Shown here piece after piece: positions 30,442 to 43,051 of a stretch of DNA of 64,000 nt. The notes beneath the pieces were generated by a model, which did not search any database, was not told the origin of the DNA, and worked only from the letters and a program-made list of their open reading frames with translations. The stretch's first letter is position 1. Every line of letters starts with the position of its first letter. The stretch comes from Pseudomonadota bacterium. Its GTDB lineage: Bacteria > Pseudomonadota > Gammaproteobacteria > Acidiferrobacterales > UBA6901. Both the position numbers and the translations under genes were made by a program. Location: NCBI GenBank assembly GCA_021785795.1, contig JAJYEK010000005.1, positions 13,572-77,571 on the forward strand. Direction: 5' to 3'.

Positions 30442-31221
30442 ATGGCAAAGATAATGGCGATCGCCAACCAGAAGGGCGGAGTCGGAAAGACTACCACGAG
30501 CATCAATCTCGCCGCATCGCTGGTGAAGACGCGGCGGCGCGTGCTGCTGGTCGATATCGACCCCCAGGGCAACGCCACGATGGGTAGCGGAATCGCCAAG
30601 GATACCGCCAGTCCGACGGCCTACGAGATCCTGATCGGCACAGCGCCGCTCGATCAGGCCAAAATCAGCGTTGAGGCGGGCTACGACGTCGTACCGGCCA
30701 ACGCCAACCTGTCGGGCGCGGAAATCGAACTGATCGGCCTGGAGCGGCGCGAACGCCGCCTACGCGGCGCGCTTGGGGTTGGCACCGAGCAGTACGATTT
30801 CGTGATCATTGATTGTCCGCCGTCGCTCAATCTGCTGACCGTCAACGCCCTCGTTGCAGCACAATCCGTGCTTATCCCAATGCAATGCGAGTATTATGCG
30901 CTGGAAGGTTTGAGCGCGCTGGTCAACACGATCCGCAGAATCCGCGAGACGCTGAATCCGGTGCTGCAGATAGAAGGGCTGTTGCGCACGATGTTCGATC
31001 CGAGGAATACTCTGGCGAATGAGGTTTCGGCGCAGCTCAGCCGCCACTTTGGCGACAAGCTTTACCGCACGATCATCCCGCGCAACGTGCGGTTGGCTGA
31101 GGCGCCGAGTTACGGGAAACCGGTAATCTCCTATGACATGCAGTCGCGCGGCGCACAGGCCTATCTGGCACTGGCTGGCGAGATCCTGCGCCGCGAACAG
31201 TCTGGGATGATCACCCCATGA
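30442..31221 (+). CDS. parA: Chromosome partitioning ATPase ParA
   Basis: ParA (Soj) is the deviant-Walker ATPase that moves ParB-parS complexes over the nucleoid. The 259 aa product has KGGVGKTTTSINLAA (11-25), VDIDPQGNATMGSG and DFVIIDCPPSLNLLT. It has no N-terminal helix-turn-helix extension, which marks it as a chromosomal rather than a plasmid type. It is followed by parB after 40 bases. Confidence 0.95.
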   Translation: MAKIMAIANQKGGVGKTTTSINLAASLVKTRRRVLLVDIDPQGNATMGSGIAKDTASPTAYEILIGTAPLDQAKISVEAGYDVVPANANLSGAEIELIGLERRERRLRGALGVGTEQYDFVIIDCPPSLNLLTVNALVAAQSVLIPMQCEYYALEGLSALVNTIRRIRETLNPVLQIEGLLRTMFDPRNTLANEVSAQLSRHFGDKLYRTIIPRNVRLAEAPSYGKPVISYDMQSRGAQAYLALAGEILRREQSGMITP

Positions 31222-31261
31222 ACCGTTTCAGCATGCCGGCGGGCGTGCAAGGGGAGCGAGG

Positions 31262-32125
31262 ATGAACACGACAACCAAAAAGCCCCGGCTCGGCCGCGGC
31301 CTGGACGCGCTGTTGGGCGGCGCGCTGGAAGCCCAGCCAACCAGCAAGGAGGAGCTGCGCCAGCTGCCGGTCGACTTGCTGCAGCGGGGAAAGTATCAGC
31401 CACGCACCCACATGGACCCGGGCGCGCTGGAGGAGCTTGCCAGCTCGATCAAGGCGCAAGGGGTGGTTCAGCCCATTGTAGTGCGCGAGCTCGGTACGGG
31501 CAGCTACGAAATCATCGCTGGCGAGCGGCGCTGGCGAGCGGCGCAGATGGCGGGCCTCGAAAGCGTCCCGGCCGTGGTCCGGAACATTCCGGACGAGGCG
31601 GCAATTGCCATCGCCCTCATCGAAAACATCCAACGCGAAAACCTGAACCCGGTAGAAGAAGCCGTTGCGCTGCAACGGCTCATCGACGAGTTCGGCATGA
31701 CCCACCAGGAAACCGCAGAGAGCGTCGGACGCTCGCGTGCGGCGGTAACGAATCTTCTGCGGCTGCTGAGCCTGAATGATGACGTGCGCACCATGCTCGA
31801 AGAAGGTCGCATGGACATGGGGCATGCGCGCGCCCTGCTCGGACTGAGCGGCGACAGCCAGAGCCGGACGGCCCGTCAGGTCGTCGAAAAAGGGCTGTCG
31901 GTGCGCGAAACCGAAGACCTCGTACGGCGGCTGCTGGAGCAGCGTGCGGTACCGCGCAAGACCCGCGAGGTCTCGGATCCGGATGTGCGCCGGCTGCAGG
32001 ACGAGCTGTCCGACAAGCTTGCCGCCAGGGTGCGCATCAGCCACGGCCCGAAGGGTCGGGGCCGGTTGACCATCGATTACAACAGCCTCGAGGAGCTGGA
32101 GGGCGTGCTGGCCCGCATACGCTGA
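31262..32125 (+). CDS. parB: Chromosome partitioning protein ParB
   Basis: ParB binds parS, hydrolyses CTP and spreads along DNA as a clamp. The 287 aa product starts KKPRLGRGLDALLGG, the ParA-stimulating tail, followed by the CTP-binding core with IIAGERRWRAAQMAGL and LIENIQRENLNPVEEA, the helix-turn-helix THQETAESVGRSRAAVTNLLRLL, and a dimerisation end. Its likely targets are the parS sites in recF. Confidence 0.95.
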   Translation: MNTTTKKPRLGRGLDALLGGALEAQPTSKEELRQLPVDLLQRGKYQPRTHMDPGALEELASSIKAQGVVQPIVVRELGTGSYEIIAGERRWRAAQMAGLESVPAVVRNIPDEAAIAIALIENIQRENLNPVEEAVALQRLIDEFGMTHQETAESVGRSRAAVTNLLRLLSLNDDVRTMLEEGRMDMGHARALLGLSGDSQSRTARQVVEKGLSVRETEDLVRRLLEQRAVPRKTREVSDPDVRRLQDELSDKLAARVRISHGPKGRGRLTIDYNSLEELEGVLARIR

Positions 32126-32221
32126 GGCGTTGCGCTCCCGGCAGCATATCGTAAAGTCCGCGCGGATTTGGTCTAAGCTTGGGTCAATGACCAATACCCG
32201 AGGGCCTGGAGGAGAGCACTG

Positions 32222-32644
32222 ATGAACTTGAGGCGGATAGCGTCGTTCCTCGCGCTTGCGGCGGTGGTGGGTGTCTTCAGTACGGGCTCCGCGCATGCCG
32301 ATCTGGCAACCATCCACCGGGAGGCGAGGCAAGGCAATGTCCAGGCCCAGCTGCACCTCGGGATTCTCTACGAATTCGGCTACCACATGGCAGGCCACGA
32401 TATCAAAGCGGTTGTTTGGTATACCCTGGCCGCTGAACGGGGCAGCATAGAAGCCGCGCGGCGGCGCGATCTGCTTGCGGCCCATCTGAGCACTGCGGAA
32501 AAGAGGGAAGTGGCGCACGAAGTGGCGTTGCTCGATGCCAAAATGCCCCATGCGCCGGCACCAGCTGCGCCGGCGCGGCGATCGGATGCCGTCGGTTCCA
32601 GTGGCGCGGATTCCACGGCGCCGGCTGCGACACAACCCCGCTGA
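32222..32644 (+). CDS. Exported Sel1-repeat protein
   Basis: A 140 aa protein with a signal peptide (IASFLALAAVVGVFSTGSAHA) and about two Sel1-like helical repeats (REARQGNVQAQLHLGILYEFGYH and DIKAVVWYTLAAERGSIEAARRRDLL), then an alanine- and proline-rich tail. Sel1 proteins mediate protein contacts; the partner is unknown. GGAGGAG precedes the ATG. It lies between parB and the atp promoter and probably has its own transcript. Confidence 0.75.
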   Translation: MNLRRIASFLALAAVVGVFSTGSAHADLATIHREARQGNVQAQLHLGILYEFGYHMAGHDIKAVVWYTLAAERGSIEAARRRDLLAAHLSTAEKREVAHEVALLDAKMPHAPAPAAPARRSDAVGSSGADSTAPAATQPR

Positions 32645-32654
32645 CGACGTGTCC

Positions 32655-32675
32655 GTGGACGCCCGCGGCGTCCAC
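32655..32675 (+). terminator. GC hairpin after the Sel1 gene
   Basis: GTGGACGCC (32655-32663) and GGCGTCCAC (32667-32675) form a perfect nine-base stem with a three-base loop, ten bases after the stop of the Sel1-like gene. No T tract follows, so factor-independent termination is uncertain. Confidence 0.4.
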
Positions 32676-32777
32676 GTGCAGCCAACCCGTCGGCGATGGC
32701 AAGCTTTGGTAGATATGCACCATGTGCCCGGCATGCCTAATGGAAAGTGGTTGATATTGACCACCCATCAGCTGGTA

Positions 32778-32806
32778 TTGACCCCCCTATCAGCCGCCTT
32801 TATACT
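32778..32806 (+). promoter_or_regulatory. Promoter of the ATP synthase operon
   Basis: TTGACC (32778-32783) and TATACT (32801-32806) are separated by exactly 17 bases, a near-consensus sigma-70 promoter, 75 bases ahead of atpI. The -35 falls inside the second of two imperfect 18-19 base direct repeats (32755-32772 and 32776-32794), each containing TATTGACC and ATCAGC. Confidence 0.75.
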
Positions 32807-32880
32807 GCCGCCCCTTAAATGCGCCTCGAACATTGGAACAAGACTAAGTCTGGTGTCCGACGTACCACTTCAAGGTGCGC

Positions 32881-34096
<1,216 letters not shown>

Positions 34097-34157
34097 CGGC
34101 CGCCGGCACTTGTAAAATTTGACGGATTTCGACTGTTAACCTTTCAGGAGAGTGAAA

Positions 34158-34466
34158 ATGGCAACCGACGCAACCATGGTCAACCTCGTGGGCATGGTCT
34201 ATGCCTATACGGCGGTTGGCGTTGGCGTAATTCTCGCGGCTGCAGGCATCGGCTCGGCCCTGGGCTGGGGGATGATCTGTTCGAAATACATGGAAGGGAT
34301 CGCCCGCCAGCCCGAAATGCTTCCTACCCTGCGTGTTCAGATGTTCATTACGGCGGGACTGATGGAGTCATTTCCGTTCATTGTGCTGGCCTTTGCGATG
34401 TACTTCACGTTTGCCAACCCGTTTGTGGGCGCCGCCCTGGCGGTGGCCAAGGGCCTAGGCGGATAA
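34158..34466 (+). CDS. atpE: ATP synthase subunit c
   Basis: The c-ring proteolipid, 102 aa, has two helices joined by the polar loop ARQPE (49-53). The ion-binding carboxylate is Glu70 in LMESFPF. The position that holds glutamine in sodium-type c subunits is Trp37 here (SALGWG), so proton coupling is expected. CAGGAG lies seven bases before the ATG. It is longer than the E. coli protein (79 aa), mainly through the N-terminal extension and C-terminal tail. Confidence 0.96.
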   Translation: MATDATMVNLVGMVYAYTAVGVGVILAAAGIGSALGWGMICSKYMEGIARQPEMLPTLRVQMFITAGLMESFPFIVLAFAMYFTFANPFVGAALAVAKGLGG

Positions 34467-34515
34467 GGCTGGTCGAAGTCGGCGCGGCGACGTTGCCGCG
34501 CGGAGGAGCAGAAAC

Positions 34516-34986
34516 GTGAATGTAACCGCAACCCTGTTCGGCCAGATGATCACCTTTGCGGTGATGGTCGCCTTCGTCTGGCGCTTCCTCTGGGGGCCGT
34601 TGACGCGCATGCTTGCCGAACGCAGCCGGCGCATCGCCGATGGCCTGGCTGCCGCCGAAAAAGGTCGGCACGATCTCGAGCGGGCACAGAAACGGGCGGT
34701 GGAGGTGCTGAGAGAAGCCAGGCAGCAGGCCAATGAGATCCTTGCCCAGGCTGAGAAGCGCGCTGGCGAGATCATTGATGAAGCCAAGACGCACGCGAAA
34801 GGGGAGGCAGAGGGCATTATTTCGGCTGCCAGAACCGAAATCGAACGCGAAGCCAACGCCGCTCGCGAGCAGCTGCGAGTCTCAGCGTCGCAGCTGGCGG
34901 TTGCCGCCGCCGAACGCATCCTCGAGCATGAAATTGACGCCGCCGCTCATGCCAGGCTGATTGGCGCGGTCGTTCAGCAGCTCTGA
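34516..34986 (+). CDS. atpF: ATP synthase subunit b
   Basis: Subunit b is the peripheral stalk: one N-terminal membrane helix ([23 protein letters not shown]) and a long charged coiled coil (residues 30-140) rich in alanine, glutamate and arginine. The 156 aa length is standard. GGAG lies nine bases before GTG/ATG. Its end is ten bases from atpH. Confidence 0.95.
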   Translation: MNVTATLFGQMITFAVMVAFVWRFLWGPLTRMLAERSRRIADGLAAAEKGRHDLERAQKRAVEVLREARQQANEILAQAEKRAGEIIDEAKTHAKGEAEGIISAARTEIEREANAAREQLRVSASQLAVAAAERILEHEIDAAAHARLIGAVVQQL

Positions 34987-34996
34987 GGTCCGAACG

Positions 34997-35533
34997 ATGG
35001 CGGAACAATCCACGCTCGCACGCCCCTATGCTGAAGCTCTGTTCGGGCTCGCCCGCGAACGCAAAGAGCTTGACGAATGGTCGGCCATGCTGGCGCTGAT
35101 GGCGTCGGTTGCAACCGACGACCGGCTGGTCGCCCTGGCTCAGGATCCGCGGGTCGCGCGCGAACGGTTCACGCGGCTTTTTCTCGACATCTGCGGCGAC
35201 AGAGTCGACGGTGATGGCGAGAACTTCGTACGGCTGCTCCAGGACAACCATCGCATTGCATTACTCCCGGAAGTCGCGCGGCAGTTTGAGGAACTGAAGG
35301 CCGAGGCCGAAGGCAGCATTGATGCCGAGGTGGTGTCGGCTTTCGAAGTCGAGCCTTCGCAGCTGGAATCCATATCTGGCGCGCTGCGAAGAAGGCTCGG
35401 CCGGGAGATCCATCTGACTTCCAGAGTTGACAAGTCGCTGATCGGAGGCGTGATCATACGCGCCGGCGATCTGGTGATAGACGGATCGGTCCGCGGCCGA
35501 CTCCGCAATCTAGCAAACTACCTGAGTCGCTAA
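34997..35533 (+). CDS. atpH: ATP synthase subunit delta
   Basis: Subunit delta links the peripheral stalk to the F1 head. The 178 aa product begins with STLARPYAEALFGLARE and ends with the conserved LIGGVIIRAGDLVIDGSVRGRLRNLANYL. It is the last gene before the marked shift in codon use. Confidence 0.95.
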   Translation: MAEQSTLARPYAEALFGLARERKELDEWSAMLALMASVATDDRLVALAQDPRVARERFTRLFLDICGDRVDGDGENFVRLLQDNHRIALLPEVARQFEELKAEAEGSIDAEVVSAFEVEPSQLESISGALRRRLGREIHLTSRVDKSLIGGVIIRAGDLVIDGSVRGRLRNLANYLSR

Positions 35534-35542
35534 ACGCAACCT

Positions 35543-37087
<1,545 letters not shown>

Positions 37088-37130
37088 GCACCCGCCCCCT
37101 CGCCCACCCCTTAAGCGCAGCGTAAAGCCC

Positions 37131-37991
37131 ATGGCCGCCGGCAAGGAGATCCGCAACCAGATCAAGAGCGTGCGCAACACGCAAAAGATCACCAAGGCGA
37201 TGGAGATGGTCGCCGCGAGCAAGATGCGCCGGGCGCAGGAGCGCATGCGCGCCGCCCGCCCCTATGCCGACAAGATCCGCGCGGTGATCGGACATCTGCG
37301 CTACGCCCACCCCGAGTACCACCACCCCTTCCTCGAGCGCCGTCGTGTGGCGCGCGCGGGCCTGATCCTCATCACCTCCGACCGCGGGCTGTGCGGGGGG
37401 CTCAACACCAATGCGCTCAAGAGCGCGCTGCGCCAGATGCGCGCGACCCAGGAGCAGGGCATCGACACCGAGCTGTGCACCATCGGCGCCAAGGGCTTCG
37501 CCTTCATGAAGCGGGTGGGCGCGAAGGTCATCTCCCACACCGCCCGCCTCGGGGATGCCCCGCGCATCGAGGACCTCATCGGGGGGGTGAAGACGATGCT
37601 CGATGCCTACCGCGAGGGCCGCCTCGACAGCCTCCACCTCATCTTCAACCGCTTCATCAACACCATGAGCCAGCAGCCGCTCATCGAGCAGCTGCTGCCG
37701 CTTGAGGGGGCCGAGGAGCCCGAGCTCAAGCACTACTGGGACTATCTCTACGAGCCCGATGCCAAGGAGGTGCTCGATGACCTCCTCGGCCGCTACATCG
37801 AGACCCAGGTCTACCGCGCGGTGGTCGAGAATCTCGCCTGCGAGCAGTCCGCGCGCATGGTGGCCATGAAATCGGCCTCCGACAACGCCGGCAAGCTGAT
37901 CGATGAGCTCAGGCTGCGCTACAACAAGGCGCGCCAGGCGGCGATCACCCAGGAGCTCTCGGAGATCGTCGGGGGCGCGGCCGCCGTCTAG
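37131..37991 (+). CDS. atpG: ATP synthase subunit gamma
   Basis: Gamma is the rotating central shaft. The 286 aa product from ATG 37131 starts [31 protein letters not shown], has [12 protein letters not shown] in the middle and ends with [22 protein letters not shown], the C-terminal helix inside the F1 head. The open frame runs upstream into atpA but without conservation. Same compositional shift as atpA. Confidence 0.96.
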   Translation: MAAGKEIRNQIKSVRNTQKITKAMEMVAASKMRRAQERMRAARPYADKIRAVIGHLRYAHPEYHHPFLERRRVARAGLILITSDRGLCGGLNTNALKSALRQMRATQEQGIDTELCTIGAKGFAFMKRVGAKVISHTARLGDAPRIEDLIGGVKTMLDAYREGRLDSLHLIFNRFINTMSQQPLIEQLLPLEGAEEPELKHYWDYLYEPDAKEVLDDLLGRYIETQVYRAVVENLACEQSARMVAMKSASDNAGKLIDELRLRYNKARQAAITQELSEIVGGAAAV

Positions 37992-38040
37992 GGCGCCCCC
38001 GGACGTTCCTTACAAACATGAATACCTCCTTAAATCCTGA

Positions 38041-39441
<1,401 letters not shown>

Positions 39442-39461
39442 GCGCCCCCCGGAGACCCCCC

Positions 39462-39887
39462 ATGGCCATGACCCTGCACGTCGATATCGTCAGCGCCGAG
39501 CGCGAGATCTACTCCGGAGCCGCCGAGATGCTGTTCGCCCCCCTCGAGACCGGGGAGATCGGGGTGCTCCCGCGCCACTCCCCGCTCCTTGCCCGCCTGA
39601 AGCCTGGCGAGGTGCGGGTGCGCTCGAGCGGGCGCGAGGACCTCTACTTCTACGTCTCGGGGGGGCTGCTCGAGATCCAGCCCAACGCCGTCACCGTGCT
39701 CGCCGACACCGCCCTGCGGGCGAAGGACATCGATGAGGCCGCCGCCCTCAAGGCCAAGGCCGCGGCCGAGGAATCGCTGAAGCACCGCCAGTCCGACCTC
39801 GACTATGCCCGCGCCCAGGCCGAGCTCGCCCAGGCGGTGGCGCAGCTGCGGGCGGTGCGCAGGGTGCGGGAGCGGCCGCAGTCCTAG
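39462..39887 (+). CDS. atpC: ATP synthase subunit epsilon
   Basis: Epsilon binds gamma and can inhibit ATP hydrolysis. The 141 aa product has the N-terminal beta-barrel (LHVDIVSAEREIYSGAAEMLFAPLETGEIGVLPRHSPLLARLKPG) and a helical C-terminal pair. It ends the operon; the strong third-position GC bias stops with it. Confidence 0.95.
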   Translation: MAMTLHVDIVSAEREIYSGAAEMLFAPLETGEIGVLPRHSPLLARLKPGEVRVRSSGREDLYFYVSGGLLEIQPNAVTVLADTALRAKDIDEAAALKAKAAAEESLKHRQSDLDYARAQAELAQAVAQLRAVRRVRERPQS

Positions 39888-39911
39888 TCACCGCCGGCAC
39901 GTGCTGGCAAT

Positions 39912-39939
39912 GCGCCCGGCGGAGGTTTCCGCCGGGCGC
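39912..39939 (+). terminator. Strong GC hairpin after the atp operon
   Basis: GCGCCCGGCGGA (39912-39923) and TCCGCCGGGCGC (39928-39939) pair perfectly over 12 bases with loop GGTT, 25 bases after atpC. No T tract follows, so it may stabilise the message end or stop transcription with help. Confidence 0.5.
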
Positions 39940-39995
39940 CCGGTACAGTACAATAGCCGCTGTGAACCGGCCAATCCGCTGAACTGTCCGTACCT

Positions 39996-40220
39996 ATGCG
40001 AACACGACACTGTACCTGTGGCGCCGCAAGCGATGTGCATCGTGAAACCCGCCGCACCGAAGACGGGCGCGAGGAGGTCGTCTACCGCGTGGTCTGCCCC
40101 GTATGCGGACAGATCGGCCCGGCGGTTCCGGCCGAGGGCCGCGATGAGGCCGCCGCCATCGCCGAAGCAGTTGAAGTCTGGAACACTATGATAGCCCGGG
40201 TCCGCCCGCTAGAGGCCTGA
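39996..40220 (+). CDS. Small zinc-ribbon protein, Lar-like
   Basis: A 74 aa protein with two cysteine knuckles, CTC (7-9) and CPVC with a following G (34-38), and an EAVEVWNTM end. This arrangement recalls the Lar restriction-alleviation family, which ends in an AI..WN helix, but the first knuckle is unusual. A TACAAT -10 lies 42 bases upstream (39949-39954), so it is probably transcribed separately from the atp operon. Function unknown. Confidence 0.6.
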   Translation: MRTRHCTCGAASDVHRETRRTEDGREEVVYRVVCPVCGQIGPAVPAEGRDEAAAIAEAVEVWNTMIARVRPLEA

Positions 40221-40297
40221 GGCCGGATACCGCACGACGCGATCCGGCGACGGCCGTGCTCGCGGCAGGAACCTGGCGGCGCGGTACATGTCTGCAG

Positions 40298-41230
40298 TCA
40301 GGATTTCTTCCCAATATAGACATCCACCAGCTCTCCGGGATACAGGTTGATTCCTTTCGTGACCTGAAACTGGAAGATGACCGGCAGCACCCGCACGTCC
40401 ACCTTCTCCGTTCTCTGGTCCGACAGCTCGATCTTCGGGGTCACGTACGGCTGTATTCTGACGAACTGAAGCGGAATACTGACATTATTGGCGCCCCGGA
40501 CAAACATCTTCGCGGCTATGTCCCGGGCTGGCGGCAGCCGCGGCACGAGGATCTCATCCAGGTAGCATTGCACCTGCAAATAGGAGCTCTCTCTGCCCAT
40601 GGTGATCACGGGGTCCATGCCCTGTGAGTAGGTACCGTAGACACCTTGGGCCGAGACATAGCTGCCCACCCCAGCCCACACCCGCAGCACAGTACCCGGA
40701 ACAAGGGCGTGCACCAGATACTTGTCGAGCAGGGCCTGGTCGGCAGCATGGGTGCTGACTGCCACCTTGAGATTCTGCCGGGCCACGAGCACATTGTCCT
40801 GGGCGGTCACCAGTGTCATCCGGCTCACGGCCCGGGGATCGATGGCAATTTCCTTTTCTAGTATCGCCAGCTGATCGCGTTGATAGACGAGAGCGGCCTG
40901 CGCCGCACCGATCTTGGCCCGATCCTCGGCCACGATCTCCTTTTGCACGGAATCATTGATCGCCAGCAGCGGCGCGCCCCGATCGACGGTCTGGCCTTCC
41001 TGCACGAATATGTGCGTGACCGTGCCGGCAACGTCCGGATAGATGTTGATGTTTTCGCCGCTCTCCTGGGGGCTCTGGATTATGCCTTCGGCATAAATGC
41101 CGTCGGTATACGGATCGCGACTGGGCGCCAGGGGCGCATGCACCGGCAGCTTCTGCTGATAGAGATAGGCGCTTGCCAGGCCGACGATAATCCCGAGGAA
41201 GGCCACTGCGAAGAGGATCCTGTGTTTCAT
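40298..41230 (-). CDS. HlyD-family periplasmic adaptor
   Basis: A 310 aa membrane-fusion protein with an N-terminal anchor (RILFAVAFLGIIVGLASAYLY), a biotinyl-lipoyl-like barrel (GTVTHIFVQEGQTVDRGAPLLAINDS), a short helical hairpin and a C-terminal beta domain. It bridges an inner-membrane transporter to an outer-membrane channel. It is the last gene of the run NodT channel - permease - ATPase - adaptor and overlaps the ATPase end by four bases. The substrate is unknown. Confidence 0.85.
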   Translation of the reverse strand: MKHRILFAVAFLGIIVGLASAYLYQQKLPVHAPLAPSRDPYTDGIYAEGIIQSPQESGENINIYPDVAGTVTHIFVQEGQTVDRGAPLLAINDSVQKEIVAEDRAKIGAAQAALVYQRDQLAILEKEIAIDPRAVSRMTLVTAQDNVLVARQNLKVAVSTHAADQALLDKYLVHALVPGTVLRVWAGVGSYVSAQGVYGTYSQGMDPVITMGRESSYLQVQCYLDEILVPRLPPARDIAAKMFVRGANNVSIPLQFVRIQPYVTPKIELSDQRTEKVDVRVLPVIFQFQVTKGINLYPGELVDVYIGKKS

Positions 41231-41913
41231 GGGCCGGCTCCCGTATGGTCAGTAACGCGCCCGTCTTCCATATGGACGATGCGCGAGGCGTATTCGTAGA
41301 TCCGGTCATCGTGCGTGACGACGATGATGGCCCGCCGTTCATTCAGGATGTTGTTCTTCACGAACGCCAGGATCTTCTTGCCGGTATCCCCGTCCAGGGA
41401 TGCCGTGGGCTCATCGAGGATCAGCAGATCCGGCTCCGCCACGATGGCCCGGGCGATGGCCACCCGCTGCTGCTCGCCACCGCTCAGCTTTTGCGGCGGC
41501 AGATCGGCCTTGCCCGAGAGCCCCACGACCTCCAGGATCTTGCGCGCCTTCTGCAGGCCTTCATCCCAATGTACGCGTCGCAGGATGAGCGGCACGGCTA
41601 TGTTCTCGACCACCGTAAGCCGCGGAAAGAGATGGTAGTCCTGGAAGACGAAGCCGACCTCGTGCAGCCGGAAATCCGCCAGCGCGTCACTGTCCAGGGT
41701 CCAGATATCCTTGCCCTCGACGATCACGCTGCCGGCATTGGGACGGAGAATTCCGGAGATGACGCTGAGCAGGGTGGTCTTGCCGGATCCGGACGGACCC
41801 ACGATATAGAGCATTTCACCGAAGTCCACATCGATACTTACTTCTCGCAGCGCGTAGGTGCGGGCCGATTCCTCTCCGAACCACTTGGTCACCTTCTGCA
41901 CGTCCACGATCAT
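41227..41913 (-). CDS. ABC transporter ATPase (MacB/LolD type)
   Basis: The 228 aa ATPase has Walker A GPSGSGKT (39-46), a Q-loop in FVFQDYHLFPRL, signature LSGGEQQRVAIARAI and Walker B LLILDEPTASLD with the H-loop in VVTHDDRIYEYA. The start at 41913 is one base after the permease stop. It pairs with the FtsX-like permease, typical of MacB/LolD/DevA exporters that act from the periplasm. Confidence 0.92.
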   Translation of the reverse strand: MIVDVQKVTKWFGEESARTYALREVSIDVDFGEMLYIVGPSGSGKTTLLSVISGILRPNAGSVIVEGKDIWTLDSDALADFRLHEVGFVFQDYHLFPRLTVVENIAVPLILRRVHWDEGLQKARKILEVVGLSGKADLPPQKLSGGEQQRVAIARAIVAEPDLLILDEPTASLDGDTGKKILAFVKNNILNERRAIIVVTHDDRIYEYASRIVHMEDGRVTDHTGAGP

Positions 41914-41914
41914 G

Positions 41915-43051
41915 TCAACCCCGGAACACGCTGAACGGATCGATGCGGATGACCTTCCGGATGCCGAGATAGGCCGAGAACACGGAGATGACCAGAACCA
42001 TGACGAGCGCCATGAACAGGTTCTGGTAGGTGATGACCGCCGCGTAGTTGGGAATCCGCAGCTTGCCGAAGGCAATCAGCGCCGAGGACAGCAACACGCC
42101 CAGACCGAAGCCGAGGAATCCGACCACCAGTGACTGGAAAAAAATCATCTGCACCAGTTCGCCGCTCTTGGCGCCTATGGCTTTCAGCGCCCCGAAGCGC
42201 TCCAGATTGTCCAGGACGAACATGTAGAAGGTCTCGCCGGCAATGGACAGCCCCACGATAAAGCTTATGAGCGTCATGATCAGAATGTTGGTTCCGAGCG
42301 CGGTCTGGAATTCGTAGAACCGGTCGTTGCGCTGCACAAACTGCTGGTCCGTGACGGCGAGATAGCCGAGCTTCTTCACCGCCGCCTCGATGGGCACGAC
42401 ATCGCGGTCGGCCTTCGGCTGCACCAGGATGAAGGACGTCAGGTAGCGCGTGGACGGCAGATCCTGCGTCGCCCGCGTATAGGTGGTATACAGGGTGGGC
42501 AGGCCGAACAGGCCGCCTATGGACACCCGTGCGATACCGGTAATGACTCCGCGGTGATCGTTGATCTCGAACGTCGTGCCAATCTTCGGGCTGTCGAGCT
42601 TGGCGTAGTTGCCGTCATCCACAACGATGAAGCCATCGTTTCTGTAAATATCCAGTATGTTGCCTTGGATCAGGTTCGGGCGCCCGAAGAGCGTCGCGTC
42701 ATCGAGGCCGACGACCGTGGCCGCCTGATAGCTGCCATTGTTGAGGTGAACCAGGCCGGAACCGACGTACAGCGGCATTGCATATTCCACGCCGGGAATG
42801 CTGCGCACCGCATCCAGCACGTAATCCGGCATGGGAATCGCGTTTTGGGGGGTCTGGACATCCGGATCCATCACCCACATCTTCGCGCCGACGTTGATGA
42901 TGTTGGCGGCGGAATGCTCAATGATCCCGAAAAACATGGATGTCATCAGCATCATGAGAAACACCGAGAAGGTGATCCCGATCACGAGCGTCACGAACTT
43001 CCCGCGATCACTGAGCAGCAGCTTGAGCGCCAGGCGCAGCAGGCCGCTCAT
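41915..43051 (-). CDS. FtsX-like ABC permease (DevC-like)
   Basis: A 378 aa permease with four transmembrane helices: one near the N terminus (FVTLVIGITFSVFLMMLMTSMFF), then a periplasmic domain of about 220 residues, then three helices (LIMTLISFIVGLSIAGETFYMFVL, MIFFQSLVVGFLGFGLGVLLSS, LFMALVMVLVISVFSAYLGI). This is the MacB/FtsX topology. Order and size resemble the DevBCA exporters. It overlaps the NodT channel gene by four bases. Confidence 0.87.
   Translation of the reverse strand: MSGLLRLALKLLLSDRGKFVTLVIGITFSVFLMMLMTSMFFGIIEHSAANIINVGAKMWVMDPDVQTPQNAIPMPDYVLDAVRSIPGVEYAMPLYVGSGLVHLNNGSYQAATVVGLDDATLFGRPNLIQGNILDIYRNDGFIVVDDGNYAKLDSPKIGTTFEINDHRGVITGIARVSIGGLFGLPTLYTTYTRATQDLPSTRYLTSFILVQPKADRDVVPIEAAVKKLGYLAVTDQQFVQRNDRFYEFQTALGTNILIMTLISFIVGLSIAGETFYMFVLDNLERFGALKAIGAKSGELVQMIFFQSLVVGFLGFGLGVLLSSALIAFGKLRIPNYAAVITYQNLFMALVMVLVISVFSAYLGIRKVIRIDPFSVFRG

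Noticed and set aside
34158..34466. Sodium-type ATP synthase
   Set aside because: The c subunit has Glu-Ser in the second helix, but the glutamine required in the first helix is tryptophan, so proton coupling is expected.
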